Assembly: GCF_000374285.1 (NCBI RefSeq)
Contig: NZ_KB893943.1
Location: forward strand, 26,429-90,428
Length of the DNA stretch: 64,000 nucleotides
Origin: Actinobacillus capsulatus DSM 19761
GTDB lineage: Bacteria; Pseudomonadota; Gammaproteobacteria; Enterobacterales; Pasteurellaceae
Direction: 5' to 3'
Below the pieces are notes generated by a model. That model was given only the letters and a program-made list of their open reading frames with translations, made no database searches and was not told the origin of the DNA. Shown in pieces: positions 38,832-48,584 of this stretch (position 1 is its first letter; the number at the start of each line of letters is the position of its first letter). The position numbers and the translations under genes were made by a program.

Positions 38832-39176
38832 ATGAGTAAACAAGATCCGAAACGTTCTAATGAGCCACCTGTGTGGTTGATGTTCAGTGCCGGCGGTACA
38901 ATTAGTGCAATTTGCTTTCCTATCTTAATCTTAATTTTAGGTGTGTTATTACCGCTTGGTTTGGTGCCGGTGGATAATATCGTGGCATTTGCTCACACTT
39001 GGTTAGGTAAATTAGTGATTTTGGCGGTAACTATTTTCCCAATGTGGGCAGGTATGCACCGTGTACATCATGGTTTACATGACCTTAAAATTCACTTTCC
39101 TGCGGGGGGCTGGGTATTCTACGGATTATCGGCTATCTACTCAGTGATTGTGTTCTTTGCAGTAATCGCACTGTAA
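38832..39176 (+). CDS. frdD: Fumarate reductase membrane anchor subunit D
   Basis: 114 residues if started at the ATG at 38832, which is 7 nt after GGAGG; an ATG at 38826 abuts the Shine-Dalgarno and is less likely. The family pattern [19 protein letters not shown] near the start and [13 protein letters not shown], with quinone-site histidines, is clear. Three membrane helices. Last gene of the operon. Confidence 0.95.
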   Translation: MSKQDPKRSNEPPVWLMFSAGGTISAICFPILILILGVLLPLGLVPVDNIVAFAHTWLGKLVILAVTIFPMWAGMHRVHHGLHDLKIHFPAGGWVFYGLSAIYSVIVFFAVIAL

Positions 39177-39192
39177 TCAATATAACGTGAAT

Positions 39193-39219
39193 AAAGCCAT
39201 CCGTCAGGATGGCTTTTTT
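39193..39219 (+). terminator. frd operon terminator
   Basis: AAAGCCATCC (39193-39202) and GGATGGCTTT (39207-39216) around a 4-nt loop, followed by T's, 16 bp after the frdD stop. Confidence 0.92.
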
Positions 39220-39281
39220 GATCCGAAATTTGCAAAAAATCGAGCAATTTTGACCGCTTGTTATGTGCGATATTTATCGGT

Positions 39282-39857
39282 TTAACTTAAAATTTCACGG
39301 CATTTATCCGTTACTTCCTGTAATATGGCAGCATAATCGGTCTCTTTTAGCCCTATACAACCAAAGTAATGCATACTTACGTTTTCAATGCCACAGAAGT
39401 TAAATAATCCGTTGCCCATGGTATGTTCGAAAGCTTGTAAGAAACCCTTTTGTTGATACTTTTCGTTCGAGTTACCTAAGGTCACGAATTGCTGCATTTT
39501 TTTGCCTTTCAATAAACCGACACTTTCAATTTCGCCATTTTGATAAGCAAATCCATAGCTTAACACTCGGTCTAAGTAGCCTTTTAAGATTGCTGGAAAT
39601 CCCATCCACCACAGTGGGTAAATCAAGGTAATGACATCGGCTTGTTGCCAATATCGGTGTTCGATTTGGATTTCTGTTGGATACTGGCTGGTGAGACTGG
39701 ACTGAAATTCTTGCCAAGTTAAGTTTGGATTAAACTTTAGTTGATATAAATCTCGTACGATAACTTGATGGTCTTTGCTTGCCTGAACGGCTTGCGAAAG
39801 AATTGCGTGGTTAAAACTTTGCGGATTCGGATGTGCATAAATAATCAGATGGTTCAT
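39282..39857 (-). CDS. NAD(P)H dehydrogenase (quinone)-type flavoprotein
   Basis: 191 residues with a flavodoxin-like fold. The start MNHLIIYAHPNPQSFNHAI and VITLIYPLWWMGFPAILKGYLDRV near 75-98 are the hallmark of the NQO1/KefF/MdaB family that binds FAD or FMN. It probably reduces quinones or related electrophiles with NAD(P)H. It is divergent from napF, and no kef gene is adjacent, so the exact partner is unknown. Confidence 0.88.
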   Translation of the reverse strand: MNHLIIYAHPNPQSFNHAILSQAVQASKDHQVIVRDLYQLKFNPNLTWQEFQSSLTSQYPTEIQIEHRYWQQADVITLIYPLWWMGFPAILKGYLDRVLSYGFAYQNGEIESVGLLKGKKMQQFVTLGNSNEKYQQKGFLQAFEHTMGNGLFNFCGIENVSMHYFGCIGLKETDYAAILQEVTDKCREILS

Positions 39858-39938
39858 CGTATTTCCCAGCTAAATAATAACGGTTCCTAATTATCGCTAA
39901 AATCTTGCTTTACATACAAAACTTCCTCTAATTATTCT

Positions 39939-39979
39939 TTGACAATTATCAATCTTTCCTGTTGTTCCTCAGCAAATAC
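39939..39979 (+). promoter_or_regulatory. nap operon promoter with FNR box
   Basis: TTGACAATTATCAA (39939-39952) matches 9 of 10 positions of the FNR consensus. AAATAC at 39974-39979 is a plausible -10, which puts the box centre at about -41, the classic FNR activation position. Confidence 0.75.
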
Positions 39980-40056
39980 CTCCTTCGAGTAATAAAAGCA
40001 GACCAGTAAAAATCGGATAATGCCGACCATTTAATTAGACTTGTAATGGGGATGCT

Positions 40057-40590
40057 TTGTCCGATTTTAGCCAACAATCATTACCTCGGCGCAGTTTTTT
40101 ACGTGGACATTTTTTAAACGCGTTACAAACGGAGCAGGTAAAGCAACAAGGACATAATGCGATTCGCCCGCCTTGGACAAATCTTGCAGATTTTTATCAA
40201 AAATGCACCGCTTGTAATAACTGCATATCTGCTTGCGAAACTCAAATTATCATCAAAGGTGCCGGCGGTTATCCGGAAATAGATTTTAACCGTGGCGAAT
40301 GTACTTTTTGCCAAGCTTGTGTGAAAAGTTGTGAGGCGGATGTTTTCTTAGAGATAACGGAACAACCTTGGACGCATAAAGTGGAAGTACAGGACCGTTG
40401 TTTATTAAAGCAACGTGTTGAGTGTCGCTCTTGCGGTGATAGTTGTGAAAGCCGAACCATTCGTTTTCGTCCGGCATTGGGCGGAATTGCAAATTTAGTG
40501 CTGGATTTGACCGCTTGTAACGGTTGTGGTGCTTGTTTGAGTGTTTGCCCGACCAAAGCAATTAGAATTAATAGGGAAAATAATGAGTAA
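40057..40590 (+). CDS. napF: NapF ferredoxin-type protein
   Basis: 177 residues. The only in-frame start before the upstream stop is TTG at 40057, preceded by GGGG; this rare start suggests low expression. The N-terminus has PRRSFLRG. Four Cys clusters follow: CTACNNCISAC near 49, CTFCQACVKSC near 80, CRSCGDSC near 125, and CNGCGACLSVCP near 157. NapF is a cytoplasmic Fe-S protein that helps mature NapA. First gene of napFDAGHBC. Confidence 0.95.
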   Translation: MSDFSQQSLPRRSFLRGHFLNALQTEQVKQQGHNAIRPPWTNLADFYQKCTACNNCISACETQIIIKGAGGYPEIDFNRGECTFCQACVKSCEADVFLEITEQPWTHKVEVQDRCLLKQRVECRSCGDSCESRTIRFRPALGGIANLVLDLTACNGCGACLSVCPTKAIRINRENNE

Positions 40591-40843
40591 TTTAGAGAGC
40601 CAGAATTGGTATGTCTGCAGTCTTGTGGTACAAGCGAAGCCAGCCAAACTTGAGCAGGTGAAAGCGGATATCTTAGCGATTCCTTATGCCGAGATTCATG
40701 GCGAGAAAGCCGAAGAAGGTAAATTAGTGGTTACGCTAGAAAGTGACAGACAGCTTGCGCTTGCCGATTTAATTGAACAAGTGAAAGATATTAGTGGTGT
40801 TATCGTAGTATCACTTATTTCAAATTATATTGATGAAAAGTAA
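40583..40843 (+). CDS. napD: NapD chaperone for NapA
   Basis: 86 residues from the ATG at 40583, overlapping the napF end by 8 bases; an upstream start at 40541 is rejected. The sequence WYVCSLVVQAKPAKLEQVKADILAIPYAEIHG is the NapD start. It binds the twin-arginine signal of NapA and holds it until cofactor insertion is complete. Confidence 0.94.
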   Translation: MSNLESQNWYVCSLVVQAKPAKLEQVKADILAIPYAEIHGEKAEEGKLVVTLESDRQLALADLIEQVKDISGVIVVSLISNYIDEK

Positions 40844-40850
40844 ATAGGCT

Positions 40851-40951
40851 CCCCCTCTTTGACAAAGAGGGGGCTGGAGGAGATTTTACAAGCGGTAATT
40901 TTTCTCCGATTTTTTACAAATCTCCCCTAACCTCTCTTTACTAAAGAGGGG
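40851..40951. repeat. Palindromic nap repeat, copy A (napD-napA gap)
   Basis: A 101-bp element with inverted ends. The left end is CCCCCTCTTTGACAAAGAGGGGG plus CTGGAGGAGATTTT; the right end is AAATCTCCCCTAACCTCTC plus TTTACTAAAGAGGGG. It contains one uptake word in the middle. Related copies lie at 43482-43553 and 45399-45508. Confidence 0.85.
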
Positions 40952-40991
40952 ATAGATTTTTTAATTTAATCATAAATGTGGGACATTAATT

Positions 40992-43475
40992 ATGGAACTC
41001 AATCGTAGAGATTTTATGAAAGCAAACGCAGCAATTGCTGCGGCGGCTGCGGCAGGAATGACGATTCCTGTCAAAAATGTTTATGCTGCTGATGACGGTA
41101 TTAAATGGGACAAAGCGCCATGCCGTTTCTGCGGTACGGGTTGTAGTGTACTTGTCGGTACTAAAGACGGTCGTGTTGTTGCAACGCAAGGTGACCCGGA
41201 TGCAGAAGTAAACCGTGGTTTAAACTGTATCAAAGGTTACTTCCTTTCAAAAATTATGTACGGTGCAGACCGTGTACAAACGCCTTTGTTACGTATGAAA
41301 GACGGTAAATTCTATAAAGAAGGTGATTTCACACCGGTTTCTTGGGATCAAGCTTTCAGCATTATGGCGGAAAAAGTTAAAGCGACTTTAAAAGCGAAAG
41401 GCGGTAATGCGGTAGGTATGTTCTCATCAGGCCAAACTACCATTTTTGAAGGTGTCGCGAAAGTAAAACTTTGGAAAGCCGGCTTACGTTCTAACACAAT
41501 CGACCCGAATGCACGTCACTGTATGGCATCTGCGGCGGTGGCGTTTATGCGTACCTTTGGCATGGATGAACCGATGGGTTGTTATAACGACATTGAGAAA
41601 ACCGATGCATTCGTGCTTTGGGGTTCAAATATGGCGGAAATGCACCCGATTTTATGGAGTCGTATTTCTGATCGCCGTTTATCTGACGATAAAGTAAAAG
41701 TCGTAGTAATGTCCACTTTTGAACATCGTTCGTTTGAACTTGCGGATACGCCGATTATCTTCAAACCGCATTCGGATTTAGCGATTCTTAACTATATCGC
41801 AAACTACATTATCCAAAACGATAAAGTGAACTGGGATTTCGTGAATAAACACACCAAATTCAAACGTGGTGAAACTGACATCGGCTACGGTTTACGTCCG
41901 GAACATCCACTGCAACAAGCGGCTAAAAATGCGAAAACTGCGGGCAAAATGTACGACTCTGACTTTGAAGAATTCAAGAAAATCGTTGAGCCTTACACAT
42001 TAGAAAAAGCGCATGAAATTTCCGGTGTACCGAAAGATCAGCTAGAAACCTTAGCGAAAATGTATGCGGATCCAGAACAAAAACTGGTTTCTTACTGGAC
42101 AATGGGCTTTAACCAACATACACGTGGCGTGTGGGTAAACCATATGATGTACAACGTACATTTACTTACCGGTAAGATTTCAATTCCGGGTTGTGGCCCA
42201 TTCTCATTAACCGGTCAGCCGTCAGCTTGTGGTACGGCACGTGAAGTGGGTACTTTCGTACATCGTTTACCAGCAGACATGGTGGTAACCAATCCGAAAC
42301 ACGTTGAGATCGTAGAAAAAGCGTGGAAATTACCAAAAGGCACAATCCCGACTAAACCGGGTTATCCTGCGGTAATGCAAAGCCGTATGTTGAAAGACGG
42401 TAAATTAAATTTCTTATGGCAGCTTTGTACTAACAATATGCAAGGCGGTCCGAACATTAATGAAGAAATTTTCCCAGGCTGGCGTAATCCTGAAAACTTT
42501 ATTGTCGTTTCAGATCCGTATCCATCTGTAAGTGCGGTCGCGGCAGACTTAATTCTTCCAACTTGTATGTGGGTAGAAAAAGAAGGTGCTTACGGTAATG
42601 CGGAACGTCGTACTCAGTTCTGGCGTCAGCAAGTGAAAGGCCCGGGCGAATCTCGTTCAGATTTATGGCAAATTGTTGAGTTCTCAAAATACTTCAAAAC
42701 GGATGAAGTATGGGACGAAGAACTGTTAGCGCAAATGCCGGAATACCGTGGTAAAACCCTTTACGAAGTGCTTTACTTAAATGGCGAAGTGAATAAATTC
42801 CAAGTACCAACCAATGTACCAGGTTACCTCAATGATGAAGCCGAACATTTTGGTTTCTACTTACAAAAAGGTTTATTTGAAGAGTATGCACAATTCGGTC
42901 GTGGTCACGGTCACGATTTAGCTGATTTCGATACTTATCACCAAGTTCGCGGTTTACGTTGGCCGGTGGTTGACGGTAAAGAAACTTTATGGCGTTACCG
43001 TGAAGGCTTTGACCCGTATGTGAAAGCAGGCGAAGGTGTATCGTTCTACGGTTATCCGGATAAGAAAGCGATTATCTTAGGTGTACCTTACGAAGCACCG
43101 GCAGAAAGTCCGGATGAAGAATACGATTTATGGCTATGTACCGGTCGTGTACTTGAACATTGGCATACCGGTACGATGACACGTCGTGTGCCGGAATTAC
43201 ATCGTTCGTTCCCGAACAACTTATGTTGGATGCACCCGACAGATGCGAAAAAACGTGGTTTACGTCACGGTGATAAAGTGAAATTAATTACCCGTCGTGG
43301 TGAAATGATTACCCACTTAGATACACGTGGTCGCAACAAGTGCCCGGAAGGCTTAATTTATACCACCTTCTTCGATGCTGGTCAGTTAGCTAATAAATTA
43401 GTGCTAGATGCGACAGACCCGATTTCAGGTGAGACTGACTTTAAGAAATGTGCGGTTAAAGTGGTTAAGGCGTAA
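40992..43475 (+). CDS. napA: Periplasmic nitrate reductase catalytic subunit NapA
   Basis: 827 residues. The twin-arginine signal is NRRDFMKA followed by an Ala-rich stretch, with cleavage near VYAADD. The 4Fe-4S ligands are Cys44, Cys47, Cys51 and Cys79, and the Mo-bis-MGD ligand is Cys177 in RHCMAS. The C-terminal molybdopterin-binding domain has [19 protein letters not shown]. It reduces nitrate to nitrite in the periplasm with electrons from NapB/C. Confidence 0.98.
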   Translation: MELNRRDFMKANAAIAAAAAAGMTIPVKNVYAADDGIKWDKAPCRFCGTGCSVLVGTKDGRVVATQGDPDAEVNRGLNCIKGYFLSKIMYGADRVQTPLLRMKDGKFYKEGDFTPVSWDQAFSIMAEKVKATLKAKGGNAVGMFSSGQTTIFEGVAKVKLWKAGLRSNTIDPNARHCMASAAVAFMRTFGMDEPMGCYNDIEKTDAFVLWGSNMAEMHPILWSRISDRRLSDDKVKVVVMSTFEHRSFELADTPIIFKPHSDLAILNYIANYIIQNDKVNWDFVNKHTKFKRGETDIGYGLRPEHPLQQAAKNAKTAGKMYDSDFEEFKKIVEPYTLEKAHEISGVPKDQLETLAKMYADPEQKLVSYWTMGFNQHTRGVWVNHMMYNVHLLTGKISIPGCGPFSLTGQPSACGTAREVGTFVHRLPADMVVTNPKHVEIVEKAWKLPKGTIPTKPGYPAVMQSRMLKDGKLNFLWQLCTNNMQGGPNINEEIFPGWRNPENFIVVSDPYPSVSAVAADLILPTCMWVEKEGAYGNAERRTQFWRQQVKGPGESRSDLWQIVEFSKYFKTDEVWDEELLAQMPEYRGKTLYEVLYLNGEVNKFQVPTNVPGYLNDEAEHFGFYLQKGLFEEYAQFGRGHGHDLADFDTYHQVRGLRWPVVDGKETLWRYREGFDPYVKAGEGVSFYGYPDKKAIILGVPYEAPAESPDEEYDLWLCTGRVLEHWHTGTMTRRVPELHRSFPNNLCWMHPTDAKKRGLRHGDKVKLITRRGEMITHLDTRGRNKCPEGLIYTTFFDAGQLANKLVLDATDPISGETDFKKCAVKVVKA

Positions 43476-43481
43476 TTATAG

Positions 43482-43553
43482 CCCCCCCTCTTTTGAAAAA
43501 GAGGGACTGGGGGAGATTTTAAGGAGCTTCAATGTCGCACAAATCTCCCCTAA
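43482..43553. repeat. Palindromic nap repeat, copy B (napA-napG gap), right end truncated
   Basis: It keeps CCCCCTCTTTTGAAAAAGAGGG plus ACTGGGGGAGATTTT and the start of the right end, AAATCTCCCCTAA, but the right palindrome is missing. Confidence 0.75.
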
Positions 43554-43589
43554 CTAGGCGGAAATTTTAACCGCTTGCAAAAGGAAACT

Positions 43590-44498
43590 ATGATGAAACT
43601 TGACCCAAATCGCCGTCAATTTTTGAAAAATGCGACCAGAACGGTAGCCGGTATTTGTGGTGTCGGTGTGATTCTCGGATTACAGCAACAACAAGCGAAT
43701 GCCAAAGAAGGTGTAGCGCTTCGCCCACCGGGCGCATTACCTGAAAAAGACTTTTTGGCGGCTTGTACCCGCTGTGGGCAGTGCGTACAGGCTTGTCCGT
43801 ACGATATGTTGCATTTGGCTAGCTTGATTTCGCCGATGGAAGCCGGTACGCCTTATTTCGTGGCTCGTGATAAGCCGTGCGAGATGTGTGTTGATATTCC
43901 TTGTATGAATGCTTGCCCGAGCGGTGCGTTGAGCGAGGCGTTAACCGATATCAATGATGCTCGTATGGGATTGGCCGTGTTGCTTGACCACGAAACCTGT
44001 TTGAACTGGCAAGGCTTACGTTGTGATGTTTGTTATCGTGTTTGTCCATTAGTGGATAAAGCGATCACATTGGAACGTATCCATAACGACAGAACAAATA
44101 TTCACGCTAAGTTAATTCCAACCGTACATTCCGATGCCTGCACCGGTTGTGGGAAGTGTGAACAGGCTTGTGTATTAGAAGAAGCAGCAATCAAAGTATT
44201 ACCGATGGATCTTGCTAAAGGTTTGCTTGGTAGACATTACCGCTTAGGTTGGAAAGAAAAACAAAATGCCGGTAAGGCGTTATTGGAAGATCAGCATCCG
44301 GACGGTTTACGCCCAGCGTTAGACGCCCGTATGCCGGAAGGAATGAGCGAACCGATTTACCAATTTATGCAGATTCAGCCGAATCAGAAAGTAGCGACGC
44401 CAAATCGTGCCACTTACGATTACGTACCGAAATCAACCACGGTGCCGGAAGCGGAACATTTCCCTAACTTAGATCTAAACATTAAGGGGGTGAAATAA
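43590..44498 (+). CDS. napG: NapG ferredoxin-type quinol dehydrogenase subunit
   Basis: 302 residues from the ATG at 43590 (the next codon is also ATG), with AAGGAAA upstream. A twin-arginine-type signal [15 protein letters not shown] leads a hydrophobic stretch. Four 4Fe-4S patterns follow: [35 protein letters not shown] and [11 protein letters not shown]. With NapH it passes electrons from quinol toward NapC/NapB. The stop overlaps the napH start by one base. Confidence 0.95.
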   Translation: MMKLDPNRRQFLKNATRTVAGICGVGVILGLQQQQANAKEGVALRPPGALPEKDFLAACTRCGQCVQACPYDMLHLASLISPMEAGTPYFVARDKPCEMCVDIPCMNACPSGALSEALTDINDARMGLAVLLDHETCLNWQGLRCDVCYRVCPLVDKAITLERIHNDRTNIHAKLIPTVHSDACTGCGKCEQACVLEEAAIKVLPMDLAKGLLGRHYRLGWKEKQNAGKALLEDQHPDGLRPALDARMPEGMSEPIYQFMQIQPNQKVATPNRATYDYVPKSTTVPEAEHFPNLDLNIKGVK

Positions 44499-45391
44499 TG
44501 GCTGAAGTGAAATACGTACCGAATAAACCTAAGGATGCAGGGCTTGAAGCACGACAAAAATTAGGTTGGTGGCGAGCTTATCGCTTTCTAATTTTGCGCC
44601 GTTTGAGCCAATTAAGCATTATCTTAATGTTTTTAAGCGGGCCGTTTTGGAATGTTTGGATTTTAAAAGGTAACTATAGTGGCAGTATGCTGTTTGATAG
44701 TGTGCCGATGAGCGATCCGCTGATGACCGTAGAAAGTCTAGCGACAGGATATGTGCCTGAATGGACAACGATTTTAGGTGCCCTGATTATTGTGGCATTT
44801 TATGCGATTGTGGCAAGTAAAGCTTTTTGTAGTTGGGTTTGCCCAATGAATATGGTGACCGATGCCGCCGCATGGCTGAGACGTAAGTTAGGCATTCGTC
44901 AAAGTGCGAAAATCTCACGTAATTTACGTTACGTGATCTTAGCGATGATTTTAATCGGCAGTGCAATCTCGGGAACCCTGTTGTGGGAGTGGATTAACCC
45001 AGTTGCTGCATTAGGACGAGCCTTTGTTTTTGGTTTAGGTGCAACCGTATGGCTGGTAGCGGTCATTTTCTTACTTGATTTGCTGGTTGTGGAACACGGC
45101 TGGTGCGGGCATTTATGCCCAATCGGTGCAACTTATGCACTGATTGGTGCAAAAAGTGTCGTGAAGGTGAATGTAGTCGATCGTAACCGCTGTGATCGTT
45201 GTATGGATTGCTACAACGTATGCCCGGAACCTCAAGTATTAAGAGTTCCGCTACATGGTAAACCGGAAGACAGCACCATTGTACTTTCGAAAGATTGTGT
45301 TAGCTGCGGACGTTGTATTGATGTGTGTGCAGAGAAAGTCTTTGCATTCGGTACACGCTTTCAAGACAGTATTGAAGTGAAAAATGTTTAA
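44498..45391 (+). CDS. napH: NapH membrane quinol dehydrogenase subunit
   Basis: 297 residues with four membrane helices (for example LSIILMFLSGPFWNVWIL and LGALIIVAFYAIVASKAF). The conserved CSWVCPMN near 109 and CGHLCPIG near 205 motifs on loops, and two 4Fe-4S clusters CDRCMDCYNVCP and CVSCGRCIDVC near the end, match NapH. It overlaps napG by one base. Confidence 0.96.
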   Translation: MAEVKYVPNKPKDAGLEARQKLGWWRAYRFLILRRLSQLSIILMFLSGPFWNVWILKGNYSGSMLFDSVPMSDPLMTVESLATGYVPEWTTILGALIIVAFYAIVASKAFCSWVCPMNMVTDAAAWLRRKLGIRQSAKISRNLRYVILAMILIGSAISGTLLWEWINPVAALGRAFVFGLGATVWLVAVIFLLDLLVVEHGWCGHLCPIGATYALIGAKSVVKVNVVDRNRCDRCMDCYNVCPEPQVLRVPLHGKPEDSTIVLSKDCVSCGRCIDVCAEKVFAFGTRFQDSIEVKNV

Positions 45392-45398
45392 CAAAACT

Positions 45399-45508
45399 CC
45401 CCTCTTTGAAAAAGAGGGGGAGATTTAAAAATCTCAAATTTACAAAAATTTGGCGGAAATCCACCGCTTGTAAAATCTCCCCTGATCCCTCTTTAGTAAA
45501 GAGGGGGG
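45399..45508. repeat. Palindromic nap repeat, copy C (napH-napB gap)
   Basis: A 110-bp element. The left end is CCCCTCTTTGAAAAAGAGGGGG plus AGATTT; the right end is AAATCTCCCCTGATCCCTC plus TTTAGTAAAGAGGGG. An uptake-word complement (ACCGCTTGT) sits in the middle. Confidence 0.85.
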
Positions 45509-45550
45509 AATTTATAACCCTTTTTAATTTTTAAAACGGAGTGATTTAAC

Positions 45551-45976
45551 ATGAGAAAATATCTCACCCTCTTATTGACCGCATTGGCGGGTTTTGCCGT
45601 GGCGGAAACGCAAGTGGCAAAAAGTATTGATAGCACAGTGGAAAGTGTTACCCCTGCTTATACCAATGCACAGAAAGATGCAGGCAACATTCCTGTGACT
45701 TTCCCTCACCAACCACCGCTTGTTCCGCACAGTATTCGTGGTTTACAAGTAACGAAAAATATCAACCAATGTTTAGGTTGTCACAGCCCTGAAGTTGCGC
45801 CGACAACCGGTGCGACACGTGTGCCGGCAAGTCACTTTATGGATCGTGACGGTAAACCGACCGAAGGAACTTCGCCACGTCGTTACTTCTGTCTACAGTG
45901 CCACGTACAACAAACGGACGTAAATCCGATTATTCAAAATAAATTTGACACGATTCGTCAGACACAAAGTAAATAA
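45551..45976 (+). CDS. napB: NapB diheme cytochrome c subunit
   Basis: 141 residues with signal peptide MRKYLTLLLTALAGFAVA. The two heme-binding motifs are CLGCH near 75 and CLQCH near 115, with extra His residues as axial ligands. It delivers electrons to NapA in the periplasm. ACGGAGTG precedes the ATG. napC follows 11 bp later. Confidence 0.97.
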   Translation: MRKYLTLLLTALAGFAVAETQVAKSIDSTVESVTPAYTNAQKDAGNIPVTFPHQPPLVPHSIRGLQVTKNINQCLGCHSPEVAPTTGATRVPASHFMDRDGKPTEGTSPRRYFCLQCHVQQTDVNPIIQNKFDTIRQTQSK

Positions 45977-45987
45977 GGAGAAAGGTG

Positions 45988-46602
45988 ATGATTAAGAAAT
46001 TTTGGAACTGGTTCCGTACGCCGAGTAAAATGGCTGCCGGTACACTCATTATCATTTCTGCGATTGGCGGTATTTTAGCGTGGGGCGGTTTTAACCAAGG
46101 TTTAGAACATACTAATACCGAACAATTCTGTTCAGACTGTCATATGAATGACGTAGTACCTGAATATCGTGCTTCGGCTCACTACTCAAACCGTAGTGGC
46201 GTGAAAGCAATCTGTTCAGACTGTCACGTACCGCATGAATTCCTTGATAAATGGAAACGTAAAATTATTGCTTCAAAAGAAGTGTATGCATACTTTACCG
46301 GAAAAGTGGATACTAAAGAAAAATTTGAAGCACACCGTTTAGAAATGGCGGAACGTGAATGGGCGCGTATGAAAGCTAATGACTCTCAAGAGTGCCGTAA
46401 CTGCCATAACTTTGAAGATATGGACTTTACTCAACAGAAAACCGTGGCGCAACAAATGCACGCAATGGCACAAGATCAAGGCAAAACCTGTATCGACTGC
46501 CATAAAGGTATTGCACATAACCTTCCACATATGGAAAAAATTCAAAAGAGCTTCATTCCTGAAGATATGTTGAAAAAAGAACAACCAGCGGAAGGTAAAT
46601 AA
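45988..46602 (+). CDS. napC: NapC tetraheme cytochrome c
   Basis: 204 residues from the ATG at 45988, eight bases after AAGGAG; a GTG one codon earlier is possible. A single N-terminal membrane anchor (MAAGTLIIISAIGGILAWGGF) and four CxxCH motifs (CSDCH, CSDCH, CRNCH, CIDCH) match the NapC/NirT family. It oxidises quinol and passes electrons to NapB. Last gene of the operon. Confidence 0.97.
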   Translation: MIKKFWNWFRTPSKMAAGTLIIISAIGGILAWGGFNQGLEHTNTEQFCSDCHMNDVVPEYRASAHYSNRSGVKAICSDCHVPHEFLDKWKRKIIASKEVYAYFTGKVDTKEKFEAHRLEMAEREWARMKANDSQECRNCHNFEDMDFTQQKTVAQQMHAMAQDQGKTCIDCHKGIAHNLPHMEKIQKSFIPEDMLKKEQPAEGK

Positions 46603-46632
46603 CAAGCGGTTGGATTTTTATGCGATTTTACG

Positions 46633-46665
46633 ATCCTCAAGTACGGTGTACTTGGGGATTTTTTT
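46633..46665 (+). terminator. nap operon terminator
   Basis: ATCCTCAAGTAC (46633-46644) pairs with GTACTTGGGGAT (46648-46659; one G-T pair), followed by T's. Confidence 0.9.
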
Positions 46666-46713
46666 GCGAATTATGCTATACTTTGTGCAATTTTTGTTGC
46701 GGATCAATCCTTT

Positions 46714-47742
46714 ATGAAACACAGTTTAACTCCTTTCCATACTTTCCATTTAGCGGCAAATGCAAGCAAAATCGTTGAATTCAGCAGTGCCGAACAATTA
46801 CTTAACGAATGGCAAACCGCCGTAAACAATCATCAGCCGGTACTGATTTTAGGACAAGGCTCAAATGTGCTTTTCTTAGATGATTTTGACGGTTGCGTAT
46901 TCATCAACAAATTAAAAGGTATTACGCATCACGAAGATGAACAATTCCACTATTTACACGTGCAAGGCGGCGAAAATTGGCATGAGCTGGTGAAATGGAC
47001 GCTAGCAAACAATATTGCAGGTCTTGAGAATCTCGCACTCATTCCGGGGGTTGCCGGTTCTGCACCGATTCAAAATATCGGTGCTTACGGGGTGGAATTT
47101 GAACGTGTGTGTGATTTTGTCGAAGTGCTGAATTTACGCACGGGCGAAATTTTCCGTTTGACCAAACAAGAGTGCCAATTCAGTTATCGTGAAAGTGTGT
47201 TTAAACACCAATACAAAGACGAATTTGCGATTCTCTCGGTCGGAATCAAATTGACAAAAGCATGGCAGCCGGTATTAAGTTATGGCTCATTAACTCAGTT
47301 TGATCCGCAAAGCGTAACGCCTCAACAAGTGTTTGACGAAGTGTGTACGGTACGTTCGGCAAAATTACCGAATCCGGACGAGTTCGGTAATGCCGGTAGT
47401 TTCTTTAAAAATCCAGTGATTGATGCTGCAAAATTTGCGCAAATTCAGACCGCTTACCCGAATATTCCAAACTATCCGCAAACAGACGGCACAGTAAAAT
47501 TGGCGGCAGGTTGGTTGATTGACCAATGCGAATTGAAAGGCTTTCAAGTAGGTGGCGCGGCGGTACATGAAAAACAAGCGTTGGTATTGATTAATAAGCA
47601 AGCGGCAGCGGGTTCAGATGTAGTGGCATTGGCGAAAGAAGTACGCCGCCGTGTACGTGAAAAATTCGGGGTTGAGCTGCATCCGGAAGTGCGTTTTATG
47701 GGCAAAAATGGCGAAGTGAATAGCGAAGAAGTCACGAGATAA
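46714..47742 (+). CDS. murB: UDP-N-acetylenolpyruvoylglucosamine reductase
   Basis: 342 residues, type I MurB. FAD-binding [16 protein letters not shown] lies near residue 45, [20 protein letters not shown] near 108, the catalytic Ser is in [11 protein letters not shown] near 228, and the C-terminal Glu region is [11 protein letters not shown]. It makes UDP-MurNAc for peptidoglycan. birA follows 8 bp later, as in many gamma-proteobacteria. Confidence 0.97.
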   Translation: MKHSLTPFHTFHLAANASKIVEFSSAEQLLNEWQTAVNNHQPVLILGQGSNVLFLDDFDGCVFINKLKGITHHEDEQFHYLHVQGGENWHELVKWTLANNIAGLENLALIPGVAGSAPIQNIGAYGVEFERVCDFVEVLNLRTGEIFRLTKQECQFSYRESVFKHQYKDEFAILSVGIKLTKAWQPVLSYGSLTQFDPQSVTPQQVFDEVCTVRSAKLPNPDEFGNAGSFFKNPVIDAAKFAQIQTAYPNIPNYPQTDGTVKLAAGWLIDQCELKGFQVGGAAVHEKQALVLINKQAAAGSDVVALAKEVRRRVREKFGVELHPEVRFMGKNGEVNSEEVTR

Positions 47743-47750
47743 CTAAAGTT

Positions 47751-48521
47751 ATGAGCAAATTAAACCAATCTCAGATCCAAACGGCGTTGCTATGCGGGCA
47801 AGCGCTGGTGTTTGATAAAATTGATTCGACCAACGAATATCTACTCAAACATTATCAAACCTTGCCGCAGGGCTCGGTTTGTTTGGCGGAGCAACAAACC
47901 GCCGGCAGAGGCAGACGTGGGCGCACTTGGTATTCACCGCAAAGTGAAAATATCTATTTTTCAATTTTATGGCATTACCCGACTGAAGACGCTGCGCATA
48001 TTTCTTCGCTGAGTTTGGTGGTTTCACTGATTATTGCTGAAAGTTTGCGAGCGCAACAGGTTGAAAATATCCAAATCAAATGGCCGAATGATATGTATTA
48101 TTGCGGCAAAAAAATGGGTGGAATTCTGATTGAAACCAAAGCGGATCGCAGTGGCATTCATTTAGTGATCGGTATTGGTTTAAATTTAAGGATGACTCAA
48201 GTTGACGAAAATATCGTGGCCCAAGCGTGGTCTGATTTGTCACGTTATCAATTTGATCGTAATGCACTGGTGTGTCGTCTCGCTTATGAATTGCAAAAAA
48301 ATCTTAAAATTTATCCGCTTGTCGGCTTTGAACATTATGCCGAGCGTTGGCAAGCGTTTGATATTTTTCGTGATCAGCCGGTAAAACTAGTCATGGAAGG
48401 TAGTGAAATTCACGGTATTTCACGTGGTATCAATCAACACGGTGAATTACTGCTTGAGCAAAACGGTGTTATGACGCCGTTCGGCATTGGTGAAATGTCA
48501 TTGCGTGCTGACTCAAATTGA
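47751..48521 (+). CDS. birA: Biotin--[acetyl-CoA-carboxylase] ligase without DNA-binding domain
   Basis: 256 residues. The biotin ligase motif GRGRRGRT is at 52-59 and KWPND at 110-114, followed by KMGGILIE. The SH3-like C-terminal domain is present (VKLVMEGSEIHGISRGINQHGELLLEQNG). The N-terminal winged-helix of E. coli BirA (about 60 residues) is absent, and murB ends only 8 bp upstream, so none is hidden. It should biotinylate AccB but not repress bio genes. Confidence 0.94.
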   Translation: MSKLNQSQIQTALLCGQALVFDKIDSTNEYLLKHYQTLPQGSVCLAEQQTAGRGRRGRTWYSPQSENIYFSILWHYPTEDAAHISSLSLVVSLIIAESLRAQQVENIQIKWPNDMYYCGKKMGGILIETKADRSGIHLVIGIGLNLRMTQVDENIVAQAWSDLSRYQFDRNALVCRLAYELQKNLKIYPLVGFEHYAERWQAFDIFRDQPVKLVMEGSEIHGISRGINQHGELLLEQNGVMTPFGIGEMSLRADSN

Positions 48522-48584
48522 GTATTTTCTGATAAGCGGTTAGTTTTTCACAAAATTTTGGTAGAAATATAGATAGGAAACATT

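Noticed and set aside
39977..39991. NarP/NarL-type site TACCTCCTTCGAGTA near the nap promoter
   Set aside because: The arms are only 1 bp apart rather than the 2 bp of a 7-2-7 site, and the half-sites are poor.
40845..40965. Nap gap palindromes as a CRISPR array or riboswitch
   Set aside because: Single palindromic units with variable middle, not regularly spaced direct repeats; no ligand-type fold and no cas genes.
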